Virus record (IMG/VR): IMGVR_UViG_3300025769_000738
Location: 1-25,760 of that record
Direction: 5' to 3' (one strand)
Length of the DNA: 25,760 bases
Origin: a virus
The position numbers and the translations under genes were made by a program. A model generated the notes under the pieces. The model ran no database searches. It saw nothing but the letters and a program-made list of their open reading frames with translations, and had not been told where the DNA came from. Of this stretch, positions 1 to 6,043 are shown one piece after another; positions within the stretch are counted from its first letter, which is position 1; each line of letters opens with the position of its first letter.

Positions 1-171
1 TCTGTTTACATTGCTTAACGCACCTTTAACAGTAGTATCAGATGTAGATTCTGTAATAGCTCCAGTGGTTGTGTTATAACTGCCAGCCGTTACTTGTCTG
101 ATAGTCACATCACCTCCAAGTTTACTAAGAGTTTTTGATGCTGCCTTTTTCAGTGCGTTGGCAAGACTCAT
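1..171 (-). CDS. Head-tail connector/neck protein, N-terminal part (runs off left edge)
   Basis: The frame is open from an ATG at 171 to the window edge, giving 57 residues beginning MSLANALKKAASKTLSKLGG. Phage head-completion or neck proteins often start with such an amphipathic, lysine- and alanine-rich helix followed by a 'DVTIRQVT..YN..TG' strand segment, which is present here. The start overlaps the stop of the upstream gene by ATGA, implying translational coupling in the virion operon. Its position after the DnaT-like connector gene fits a head-closure or tail-completion role. The C-terminus is missing, so the assignment is an inference from order and N-terminal character. Confidence 0.6.
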   Translation of the reverse strand, partial: MSLANALKKAASKTLSKLGGDVTIRQVTAGSYNTTTGAITESTSDTTVKGALSNVNR

Positions 172-407
172 AATGAATAAGCTATGACCTGACCACTTGC
201 AAGAGTGATGCTTGTAATTACACCTTCAATTTCTGAAGATGATTTCATGGTGATGCCATTGATTGTTGCAGAACCATTTTCTGTTAAGTTCTCAGCAACT
301 AAAGTTACCTCTGCATTTGATAAGCAATGCACCTTACCGAATCTGCCAGTATGGGCATTTGTATCTGTAATGATTATCCCTGCTGGATATTGGTAGCCGT
401 AGCCCAT
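168..407 (-). CDS. Small virion-operon protein, unknown
   Basis: This 79-residue protein starts MGYGYQYPAG and has alternating short strands with many Thr, Ser, Asn and Gly residues and no charged clusters, as expected of a small beta-rich structural or decoration protein. I do not recognise the family. It lies 2 nt after the DnaT-like connector gene and is coupled by ATGA to the next neck gene, so it belongs to the head-to-tail joining block. A plus-strand frame across the same bases is a shadow of this one. Confidence 0.6.
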   Translation of the reverse strand: MGYGYQYPAGIIITDTNAHTGRFGKVHCLSNAEVTLVAENLTENGSATINGITMKSSSEIEGVITSITLASGQVIAYSL

Positions 408-409
408 TT

Positions 410-970
410 TTAAGACCTCTTGATTGATAAGTTTGCTCTTCCACCTATTCTAATACCCATCAGGTAATGATCAACTATAGGTGGGATTCGATCAATACCA
501 ACTGCCCCATAAAATCTGGGGGTTGCATTTATATTACCGATACTAACAGTTGCAAAATCTTCCAGGCCACTCAACTCCAAACCGTTCCTATTGTTGTTGA
601 GATATACCGCTAAGATGACCTGTGCGTTTTTAACACGATCTGGGATTTCAGTATCGGTGTAATAATCAGCAACTAATCTGTTTGGAAAAGATAAGCCATA
701 AAGGTTGGTGTAAGTATCAGGTTTTCTTACTCCCGATCTTGGCCATTCAAGTGCCTGGGTATCATCTACCCTAGCCCCTAAAAACTTTTCACGATCAATT
801 CTTTGTGCAGCCGTGAATAAAGCACGGTTTTTATTGTCGTTGCTTGACCCATCCCATGCAGCAGCGTCATCACTGAGGACTAAACCCTCAATAAATGAGT
901 TTGCATCATCAAGTGTTATATAGGTGTTTGCGTTAGCACCACCAACAGTTGCATCAAGTGTTATCGCCAT
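410..970 (-). CDS. Head-tail connector, DnaT-like/gp6-type
   Basis: The protein has 186 residues. The opening 'DATVGGANANTYITLDDANSFI' region, then a helix-rich 'ALFTAAQRIDR' stretch and an 'ALEWPRSGV' motif near residues 70-80, match the pattern of phage proteins annotated as DnaT-like or gp6-like head-tail connectors, where T-Y-I/V-S/T-L-ADA and LAWPR are recurrent. The real role in this family is the adaptor ring beneath the portal, not DNA replication. It sits immediately downstream of the capsid and decoration genes, which supports that role. The start ATG overlaps the end of the upstream 45-residue gene by 17 nt. Confidence 0.75.
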   Translation of the reverse strand: MAITLDATVGGANANTYITLDDANSFIEGLVLSDDAAAWDGSSNDNKNRALFTAAQRIDREKFLGARVDDTQALEWPRSGVRKPDTYTNLYGLSFPNRLVADYYTDTEIPDRVKNAQVILAVYLNNNRNGLELSGLEDFATVSIGNINATPRFYGAVGIDRIPPIVDHYLMGIRIGGRANLSIKRS

Positions 971-1091
971 TTAGTTTTACCTTTTTGGGCTTTGGTTTTG
1001 GTTTTGGCTTTTCAAGAGTTGGAGTCAATGAAGCTGCCTTTTGAGCAGCCTCATTCCTCACTCTCATTCGCCTGAAAGCGAACATTCCCAT
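954..1091 (-). CDS. 45-residue basic protein, unknown
   Basis: ATG at 1091 follows directly on the TAA stop of the decoration-like gene (TAAATG context), and the frame runs to TGA at 954-956, overlapping the next gene by 17 nt. The protein opens MGMFAFRRMRVRNEAAQKAA and ends in a Lys-Pro repeat (PKPKPKPKK). The tight packing on both sides indicates a real gene. It may be a linker or scaffold-associated peptide, but I do not recognise it. Confidence 0.6.
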   Translation of the reverse strand: MGMFAFRRMRVRNEAAQKAASLTPTLEKPKPKPKPKKVKLNGDNT

Positions 1092-1457
1092 TTAGCTAGA
1101 TGCTCCCTTTAGAGCAACATAGTTAATAACGATAGCTTCACTTAGAGAGCCACCTGATACGTTAGAAACTGTGATCTTGAATGATCCAGCTGCGATTCCG
1201 TTAGCACTTACGATGTAAGCACCAGCAGTTCCAGCAGAACCATGACAAGCAACGACAACATCTGTTGCAGCGACTTTGCTGTTAGTAACTGTGAAAGATA
1301 CTTCAGCAGCATCAGCTAATGCAGCGTTATTCATTGTTATCTGTCCACTCTCAGTGTTGAGAGTTACACCTGTTGATTTGTTAGTAGCCTGAGTTACAGT
1401 ACCACCGTCTGTTGGGCCGATTAAACTACCAGCACCAATTTCAAAAATAGAAGCCAT
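1092..1457 (-). CDS. Decoration-like virion protein
   Basis: This 121-residue protein lies straight after the major capsid gene. It has the recurrent pattern 'GGTVTQATNKSTGVTLN...GQITMNNAALA...VSFTVTNS.VAATDVVV..' and closes 'GSLSEAIVINYVALKGA', a beta-sandwich-like module seen in many phage genomes next to capsid genes. Rich in Ala, Ser, Thr and Val, with no Trp. The likely role is capsid decoration or stabilisation, inferred from position and composition. An AGGA element lies about 9 nt before the ATG. Confidence 0.65.
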   Translation of the reverse strand: MASIFEIGAGSLIGPTDGGTVTQATNKSTGVTLNTESGQITMNNAALADAAEVSFTVTNSKVAATDVVVACHGSAGTAGAYIVSANGIAAGSFKITVSNVSGGSLSEAIVINYVALKGASS

Positions 1458-1492
1458 GATTTTAAAATCCTAGTTATAGCAAGGGTTTTCGT

Positions 1493-2783
1493 CTAATCCA
1501 TGTTGGACACGTTGGTCGCCCTGACAATCCCTATATTTTTAGTCTCATAAACTTTCGACCATGAAGCAACAGTTTCCAACACAGTTCTTGTTGGGTTTAC
1601 TGTTGAAACAGCGTATTTAAGACCTACAGGATGATAGATGTAGTGGAGATCCACAGCCATTGCTTCTTCTAAAGCAAGAATGTCTCTATCTGTTTGTGTT
1701 CTGATTGGTGCCTGCTCACCTGTGACAACTGCTCCTTCTGTAAAAAAGAACGTACTGAATTCCGTTGAAGCACCAGAACCTGTTGTTGGAACATCATCCG
1801 AAACAATAATTCTAAGACCTCCAAATGTTTCAACAACATTAGGGCCATCAAATGCTCTGACTGTGCTACCACCTGTCGCTCCTGTGTCGGGTGCGCCTGT
1901 GTTGTCGTAGATGCGATCAATCATATTTCGCTCTAACAAATCTCCATAGACGTTGGAGTGCATCGCAACTGTTGTTAGTTTTGATCCTTGATCTCCAAGT
2001 AAAGATTTTGCCTTTGCAATATGACGAGGACTTAATGTTGTTGGAGAATCACCTGATTCTGAATCAATTGTTAAATCAAACAAAGCAGAGTTGCTGTCGT
2101 TTGCATTGATAGAACCAAATGCACCAGTTAAACAGGAGAATAAATCCTTCTGCTTTTGGTTGTTAACATAAGCAGCCATCTTCTGAGCGATAGCAGCCAT
2201 TGGATCTGGGCCACCACCAACTGCAAGTGCGGCTAAATCCCGTGAAGAAAATGCTCGTCCACGATGTAGCACGGCTGCAATCTGGTTGTCAGCTGTGATC
2301 TTTCCAGGTGTTAATGATAATGAATCTGTGAGAACTTCAAAGTCTCCAGATAGGTTTGCTTTGTAGAACACTTTTGTTATCCCGAAAGCTCTTTATCTTT
2401 CGGTTCTACATCTTTGCCATTGATGTAGGTCGGACTATATCTTCAACCCAGAGGGTTGCAAGGCACTCGTGGAAGCATTACTCAGTTTCCTGTCGGCTTC
2501 TAGTCTCTGAACCTTCCAGCTTGTGGACTGGCTTGGCTGCTGATTATCCTTTAATGGTGGACTTCCAGCAATTCACCTTGTTTCATTATGCTGTTGCCAA
2601 CATAAGCCCCAACTACTCTTTAGGGATCTTAACGAAATCTCCTCCACGCTCTGCTGAAAGATTTAATTCTGCCAAAGGTGTTACTACCCCACTCTGTAGG
2701 AAGGCATCTCTATTAGTTGTCTCCTCAATAAGATAGGGCGTGAACACTTCTGGTATTATTAAATCACTGCGCAATGTCGCCAT
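1493..2783 (-). CDS. Major capsid protein, split by a group I intron (join 2783..2622, 2368..1493)
   Basis: Exon 1 (2783-2622, 54 codons) begins MATLRSDLIIPEVFTPYLIE and ends ...GGDFVKIP; exon 2 (2368-1493, 291 codons plus stop) begins FYKANLSGDFEVLTDS. Joined, they give 345 residues with the organisation of HK97-fold capsid proteins: N-terminal arm, then the 'VKIP/FYKANLSG..E.L' strand-turn, 'LTPGKI', 'LHRGRAFSSRDLAALA', and a long E-loop/P-domain remainder. Exon 1 alone meets TAG two codons past the splice point. Exon 2 alone would have to start at a GTG whose G is the intron's last base, and would lack the conserved N-terminus. An in-frame TAA lies three codons before the ATG at 2783, fixing the start. 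No strong Shine-Dalgarno is visible. It lies between scaffold-like and decoration-like genes, as expected. Confidence 0.93.
2369..2621 (-). ncRNA. Group I self-splicing intron in the major capsid gene
   Basis: On the minus strand all four core elements appear in order: P-like AATTGCTGGAAGT (2573-2561), Q-like AATCAGCAGCCAAGC (2545-2531), R-like TTCAGAGACTA (2511-2501) and S AAGATATAGTCC (2443-2432). GACTA in R pairs with TAGTC in S (P7). P1 forms between CCCTAA (2625-2620, spanning the splice site) and TTGGGG (2612-2607), placing the last exon base U opposite G. P2 is an 8-bp helix closed by GCAA (2605-2586). P8 is CAACCC/GGGTTG. Two 7-bp hairpins follow (2428-2406 and 2403-2382). The intron begins after U and ends in G (2369), the group I rule. 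There is no open frame for a homing endonuclease. Subgroup not assigned. Confidence 0.95.
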
Positions 2784-2811
2784 GAGAATTTAAGTAATAT
2801 GTTCACTTCGA

Positions 2812-2837
2812 GGCACAACCTCTGACATGGCACAACC
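2812..2837 (-). repeat. Two 9-nt direct repeats in the capsid gene leader
   Basis: The 68-nt leader before the capsid ATG carries GGTTGTGCC (minus strand) twice, at 2837-2829 and 2820-2812, at a 17-nt period. Purine-rich AGAGG lies at the junction before the second copy. It may be an RNA or protein binding site controlling capsid synthesis, or a processing site. Its function is unknown. Confidence 0.5.
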
Positions 2838-2851
2838 ACGTTGACTCTATA

Positions 2852-3523
2852 TTAACTAGAAACTGCGTTTTTTAACATATTATATTTATTTATATCTGTT
2901 CTATATAATCTAGCCTGCTCAGTTAGGTTGAAAGATTCTCTGGCAAATGGGTTGGCTTCTCCTGTAATTACATCAGCAGTGACTTTAGTTGTTGTAGCCC
3001 CACCTCCCTGTGGTCTTGGGTTTTTCTGTACCCATTGAGGCATTTTCTGTTGCGCCCAATCTTTCACAGGTGTTCTGTTATAACCATCAACAATGACAAC
3101 AGTGCCATCAGCTTCTCTTGCAAGTTGATCTCTGTTTATTCTTGACAAAACATATTGTGGGTCATGTACGACATCAGCTAATGCACTGACAGCAGGGGCT
3201 TCAACTTCAAGCTCTCTTTGTCTTTGCTCAAGCTCTTGAATCCTTTTGTTTTTGGCTGCTTCTTGTTCTCGATACTGAGTTGCAAGTTTTTCTCTTGCCT
3301 CTTCATATTTTCCCTGTGCCTCAAGTTCTTCCTGTTCTTTTTTCTGTTTATATGCAATAAGGGCATTCACATCAACATCCTGTGGAACAGCTTTTGCTGT
3401 CTCTTTTGCTTTTTTATAATCATCTAATAATTCAGCATTTTTCTTTCTCATTGATTCAACTTCTGCTTTCAAAGCATCAACTTCTGCCTGTGAAGGATTT
3501 GGTTTGATTGGTTCGTCTGACAT
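2852..3523 (-). CDS. Capsid scaffolding-like protein
   Basis: The protein has 223 residues. After a short Pro-containing N-terminus, residues about 13-115 form a long, highly charged coiled coil (Glu, Lys, Gln, Arg heptad-like, e.g. ELEQRQRELEVE). The C-terminal half holds a 'DPQYVLSRI' segment and a 'WVQKNPRPQGGG' linker, then 'NPFARESFNLTEQARLYRTD', which recurs in phage scaffold proteins preceding a capsid gene. It would direct assembly of the capsid shell and then leave the prohead. Its position immediately upstream of the major capsid gene is the classic scaffold location. Confidence 0.8.
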   Translation of the reverse strand: MSDEPIKPNPSQAEVDALKAEVESMRKKNAELLDDYKKAKETAKAVPQDVDVNALIAYKQKKEQEELEAQGKYEEAREKLATQYREQEAAKNKRIQELEQRQRELEVEAPAVSALADVVHDPQYVLSRINRDQLAREADGTVVIVDGYNRTPVKDWAQQKMPQWVQKNPRPQGGGATTTKVTADVITGEANPFARESFNLTEQARLYRTDINKYNMLKNAVSS

Positions 3524-3562
3524 AAAAAATCGTAATATTTATTTATAATATTATCGTGAAAA

Positions 3563-3862
3563 TTACCATTTGACCTTATGTGACCAAAATAACGGTGAAA
3601 ATATCGTTGGATTTGGGTTCTGGGCATTATGTCTTGCGTAATAACTAGCTCTTCTCTGCTTTTCTGCTTTTGTTCTTGGATTCTTGCCAGCACCTTTGAC
3701 TCCCTGCTGTCCAAACCTGATTAATTTAACCTCATCACCCTTTTTTGCAAGCACAACATGAGATTTTGTTGGATGACCTGGAGTTGGTTTTGCTTTGTTA
3801 ACTTCTGTTAAGCCATACTTTTTCAGCTTACGTTCTATCTTTTCTTTTTTACTTAATGTCAT
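3563..3862 (-). CDS. Conserved basic phage protein (DUF6321-like)
   Basis: This 99-residue protein has the pattern 'KPTPGHPTKSHVVLAKKGD..KLIRFGQQGVKGAGKNP' followed by an Arg-rich 'KAEKQRRASYYARHNAQN' and a C-terminal 'FSPLFWSHKVKW'. I recognise this as a conserved phage family of unknown function, often near head genes, and think it corresponds to DUF6321 (assignment from memory). The conserved RFGQQG and terminal W-x-x-KVKW suggest a small folded nucleic-acid-binding or virion protein. ATGA overlap couples it to the preceding 50-residue gene. Confidence 0.75.
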   Translation of the reverse strand: MTLSKKEKIERKLKKYGLTEVNKAKPTPGHPTKSHVVLAKKGDEVKLIRFGQQGVKGAGKNPRTKAEKQRRASYYARHNAQNPNPTIFSPLFWSHKVKW

Positions 3863-4011
3863 TTGCCTATCTTCTCCTGTGCCATTCTATGCGCTCTTGC
3901 AAAACTCATGCCTTCACGCATTTTTCTTACCATGTAATTCATGTGCCTTTTAGTGTGATGCACTGAATGAGCTTTCAAGGTTTCTTTTTGTTTTTTTGTT
4001 AGTGGAGCCAT
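3859..4011 (-). CDS. 50-residue basic protein, unknown
   Basis: ATG at 4011 overlaps the previous TAA (TAATG) and its TGA at 3861-3859 overlaps the next ATG (ATGA). The protein opens MAPLTKKQKETLKAHSVHH and continues with 'KRHMNYMVRKMREGMSFARAHRMAQEKIG', a His/Lys/Met-rich helical peptide. Peptides with a similar 'KHH..KHM..M...M..G..F..AH..A' layout recur in marine phage head operons. The function is unknown. Confidence 0.7.
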   Translation of the reverse strand: MAPLTKKQKETLKAHSVHHTKRHMNYMVRKMREGMSFARAHRMAQEKIGK

Positions 4012-4271
4012 TATCTTTTCTTTTGATATTTTGAATAAATTTTAGCGTCTGCTGTTCTTGCTCCACCTTTACCTGTCATATAACTATTCACTCTGCCCAT
4101 TGCCCACGCACCCATCGGTACATTACGAGAACCAGCAGAAAGATATGCACCCTGACCCTTGCGGTAAACTTCTGCAAGTTCACCATAAAAAAAGCGAGTA
4201 CCTTCTGCCTTTTTCTTAAGGCTAGCTTTTACGCTTTCGCTTAGTGGTTTTCTTCTTTTTGCTTGAGACAT
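4011..4271 (-). CDS. Conserved small protein (DUF5824-like)
   Basis: The protein has 86 residues: 'SLKKKAEGTRFFYGELAEVYRKGQGAYLSAGSRNVPMGAWAMGRVNSYMTGKGGART'. The pattern LKKKAEKSR-[FY]-YG-x-L-x-x-V-Y-x-[KR]-G then W-A-x-x-R-V-x-S matches a conserved phage family of unknown function that I believe is DUF5824. The N-terminus overlaps the upstream basic gene by 50 nt in another frame. It is the most obviously folded member of the small-gene train. Confidence 0.7.
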   Translation of the reverse strand: MSQAKRRKPLSESVKASLKKKAEGTRFFYGELAEVYRKGQGAYLSAGSRNVPMGAWAMGRVNSYMTGKGGARTADAKIYSKYQKKR

Positions 4272-4449
4272 TTTGCTTGGTGCGTGATTTAGATACAGCC
4301 TTTATATCAATAAATTCTCCTTTTCTGTAGGCTTCGGCAGTTCTCTTGATCTCAGCCGCTTTCGCTGCTCTATCTTTTGACCCAGACAGATATTTCTTTG
4401 GAACACCTGTCTTTTTGTCCTTTGGAACTCGCCTTCTTTTTCTAGTCAC
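4222..4449 (-). CDS. Lys/Arg-rich protein, unknown
   Basis: The 75-residue protein starts at GTG 4449, which overlaps the previous TGA as GTGA. It contains 'KDKKTGVPKKYLSGSK.RAAKAAEIKRTAEAYRKGEFIDI', a pattern I recognise from other phage head operons, and a very basic tail ending KKKTTKRKRKS. Nearly half of its residues are Lys or Arg. It could bind DNA or an acidic partner during packaging; its function is unknown. Confidence 0.7.
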   Translation of the reverse strand: MTRKRRRVPKDKKTGVPKKYLSGSKDRAAKAAEIKRTAEAYRKGEFIDIKAVSKSRTKQNVSSKKKKTTKRKRKS

Positions 4450-4547
4450 TTTTTAGATTTTTTCTTAGTTGTTTTAGGTTTGACTTCGCAGTTTTCAACC
4501 TTTGGCTTTGACTCATCATAAGTCTGAACTTTAAATGTATATCCCAT
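4446..4547 (-). CDS. 33-residue peptide, unknown
   Basis: ATG at 4547 shares its A with the previous TAA (TAATG) and is preceded by a strong GGGAGG ribosome-binding site. The frame ends at TGA 4448-4446 inside the next gene's GTGA. It opens MGYTFKVQTYDESKPK and ends in KTTKKKSKK. The strong SD and tight coupling argue that it is expressed. Confidence 0.55.
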   Translation of the reverse strand: MGYTFKVQTYDESKPKVENCEVKPKTTKKKSKK

Positions 4548-4612
4548 TATTTTTTACCTCCCTTTTTTTTCTTTTTACCCTTTGGCTTCATTGATCCATA
4601 GTGTGATGGCAT
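4547..4612 (-). CDS. 21-residue Lys-rich micropeptide
   Basis: ATG at 4612 to TAA at 4549-4547 encodes MPSHYGSMKPKGKKKKKGGK plus one Lys. Short 'MP..YG...KK' peptides with poly-Lys tails are frequent in marine phage head operons, which supports a real gene. Its codons for GGK also supply the GGGAGG ribosome-binding site of the next gene, so it could act chiefly as a leader peptide. Confidence 0.5.
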   Translation of the reverse strand: MPSHYGSMKPKGKKKKKGGKK

Positions 4613-4637
4613 AACAATAAAAGTAACTGTTTATATA

Positions 4638-4787
4638 TTACTTCCTTTTACGTTTCTTAGCTGTTTTCTTTTTGCCTGCTGTAGATAATGCAATGGCCTG
4701 TGCCTGCTTTAACGTCTTCCCTTCTCTCATCAGCAAACGGATGTTGCTTGAGATAACAGATTCAGATTTTCCTTTTTTTAATGGCAT
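4638..4787 (-). CDS. 49-residue basic phage protein
   Basis: ATG at 4787 lies 2 nt after the stop of the gp7-like gene. The protein 'MPLKKGKSESVISSNIRLLM' then 'REGKTLKQAQAIALSTAGKK' follows the 'MPLKKGKS..VIS.NI..L...G...KQA.AIAL..A' pattern of a common phage and metagenomic family of unknown function, with an added basic tail ending KRKRK. It is the first gene of the small basic train. Confidence 0.75.
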   Translation of the reverse strand: MPLKKGKSESVISSNIRLLMREGKTLKQAQAIALSTAGKKKTAKKRKRK

Positions 4788-4789
4788 AT

Positions 4790-6040
4790 CTATAGTTTAT
4801 ATTCTTTTTTTATTTGGTCTAATGTTTTTTCTGTGCCATCGCTTCTAATAATTTGTCTCAATGCCTTTTGACCAGAGCTACCTTTTTTATTTGCTAATCT
4901 TTTGAAAAATCTAACTCTCTGTTCATTGCCGAGAGTTTTTATCTGTAAATCTTTTTTTTGATTCAATAACCAATCACCATATGCAACATTTTGTGGAACT
5001 CGACCTGTGATGCTTGGTCTTGTATCAAGTGCAGTTTCGGGTGGCTTTTCAAGTCCAGGATATTTTTTTTGCAATCCATCAAAGTCAACAACAGGAATAG
5101 TGGTTGACCTACAGTTAAAATGCTGTGGAGGTGTCGGCCCCTTGTTATACGCAAACTGTTGGCCATCAAGTCTCTGGCAGATTGGTGTAGTTTTTGAATC
5201 CAATGTTGCAACATATTCATATTTAGGAGCAACTTTGCTATTTGCAGCATAAACAGCCTGTGATGCTTGGTTTTGTACTTGATTTACAGAAGTTCTTACA
5301 ATCGTTTGGATTTGATGATTTGCAAGTTTTGTAAGTTCTCCACCCGATGCTGCAAGTTGTTTGACAGATAATGGGCCAAAATCTGCAAAATTTAAATCTC
5401 CAACTAATCGTCTTGCAATCTGTTGTGTTGTCTCTCCACTAAATACACCTGATCTTATGGCTAATGCAAGTTTTTCTTGTGAACTGGCAGCAATACCTCT
5501 AAATGCTTTATTTACAGTTTCGCCATTAGGCAAAGTTACTGCTGATCCTTGAGTTGCGGTCAGTTCAAATTTGCCAGCACCGAATCTTTTGAAAGCATCT
5601 TCCTTAAATTGTTCAGTTGTAAATATATTTATCTGTGTTGGGTCTGTCATTATTACAGATTCTGCATATTTTGGACTTATGGCAACGCTATTAATCGGCA
5701 CATCACCAGATGCTGTCACCTTTTTTAGTTCATTTACAATAAAATCTCGCTGTAAAAGAGTTATCCCCTGTAATTCTTTCTTAAAATCTCTTGCCGTAGC
5801 ACCAGACCATGTATTCAGGCTATCTTTTGCCTGTTTTATGATTGCCCTTAGTCTTTTTCTTGTTTGTGGTGCAACAACAACTGCCTCTCCAGCCCTTCTC
5901 TGTCTTAATTCAATATTTCTTAATTGTTTAGCAGCATTTAAAATTACCTCGTTATAAGTAACGGCATATTTTTTTGCGACAGCATTACTGAAACGGTTGA
6001 GATCAATAGTCTCTCTAAAAAATACCTCTGGAATTGACAT
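4790..6040 (-). CDS. Head morphogenesis protein (SPP1 gp7/Mu gpF-like)
   Basis: The 416-residue protein is mainly helical at its N-terminus and carries the diagnostic minor-head domain near residues 240-315: 'IVRTSVNQVQNQASQAVYAAN', 'YEYVATLDSKTTPICQRLDGQ' and 'PPQHFNCRSTTIPVV'. The conserved 'R-T-x-x-N', 'D-x-x-T-x-x-x-C' and 'P-P-x-H-x-x-C-R-[ST]' elements are intact. SPP1 gp7-type proteins bind the portal and enter the capsid in a few copies. The gene begins just after the portal stop, as expected. Confidence 0.9.
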   Translation of the reverse strand: MSIPEVFFRETIDLNRFSNAVAKKYAVTYNEVILNAAKQLRNIELRQRRAGEAVVVAPQTRKRLRAIIKQAKDSLNTWSGATARDFKKELQGITLLQRDFIVNELKKVTASGDVPINSVAISPKYAESVIMTDPTQINIFTTEQFKEDAFKRFGAGKFELTATQGSAVTLPNGETVNKAFRGIAASSQEKLALAIRSGVFSGETTQQIARRLVGDLNFADFGPLSVKQLAASGGELTKLANHQIQTIVRTSVNQVQNQASQAVYAANSKVAPKYEYVATLDSKTTPICQRLDGQQFAYNKGPTPPQHFNCRSTTIPVVDFDGLQKKYPGLEKPPETALDTRPSITGRVPQNVAYGDWLLNQKKDLQIKTLGNEQRVRFFKRLANKKGSSGQKALRQIIRSDGTEKTLDQIKKEYKL

Positions 6041-6043
6041 TCA

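Noticed and set aside
2356-2736. 126-codon plus-strand open frame over the capsid region
   Set aside because: It lies antisense to exon 1 and the intron; the minus-strand intron core and capsid continuity explain these bases, and the translated product has no recognisable features.
2369-2783. Frameshift or assembly error truncating the capsid gene
   Set aside because: The interrupting 253 nt contain ordered group I core elements and obey the group I end rules, and removal restores the frame exactly; random damage would not do so.
3218-3427. Phe/Cys-rich plus-strand frame of 69 codons
   Set aside because: It is the complement of the Lys/Glu-rich scaffold coiled coil; such hydrophobic shadows are expected opposite lysine-rich codons.
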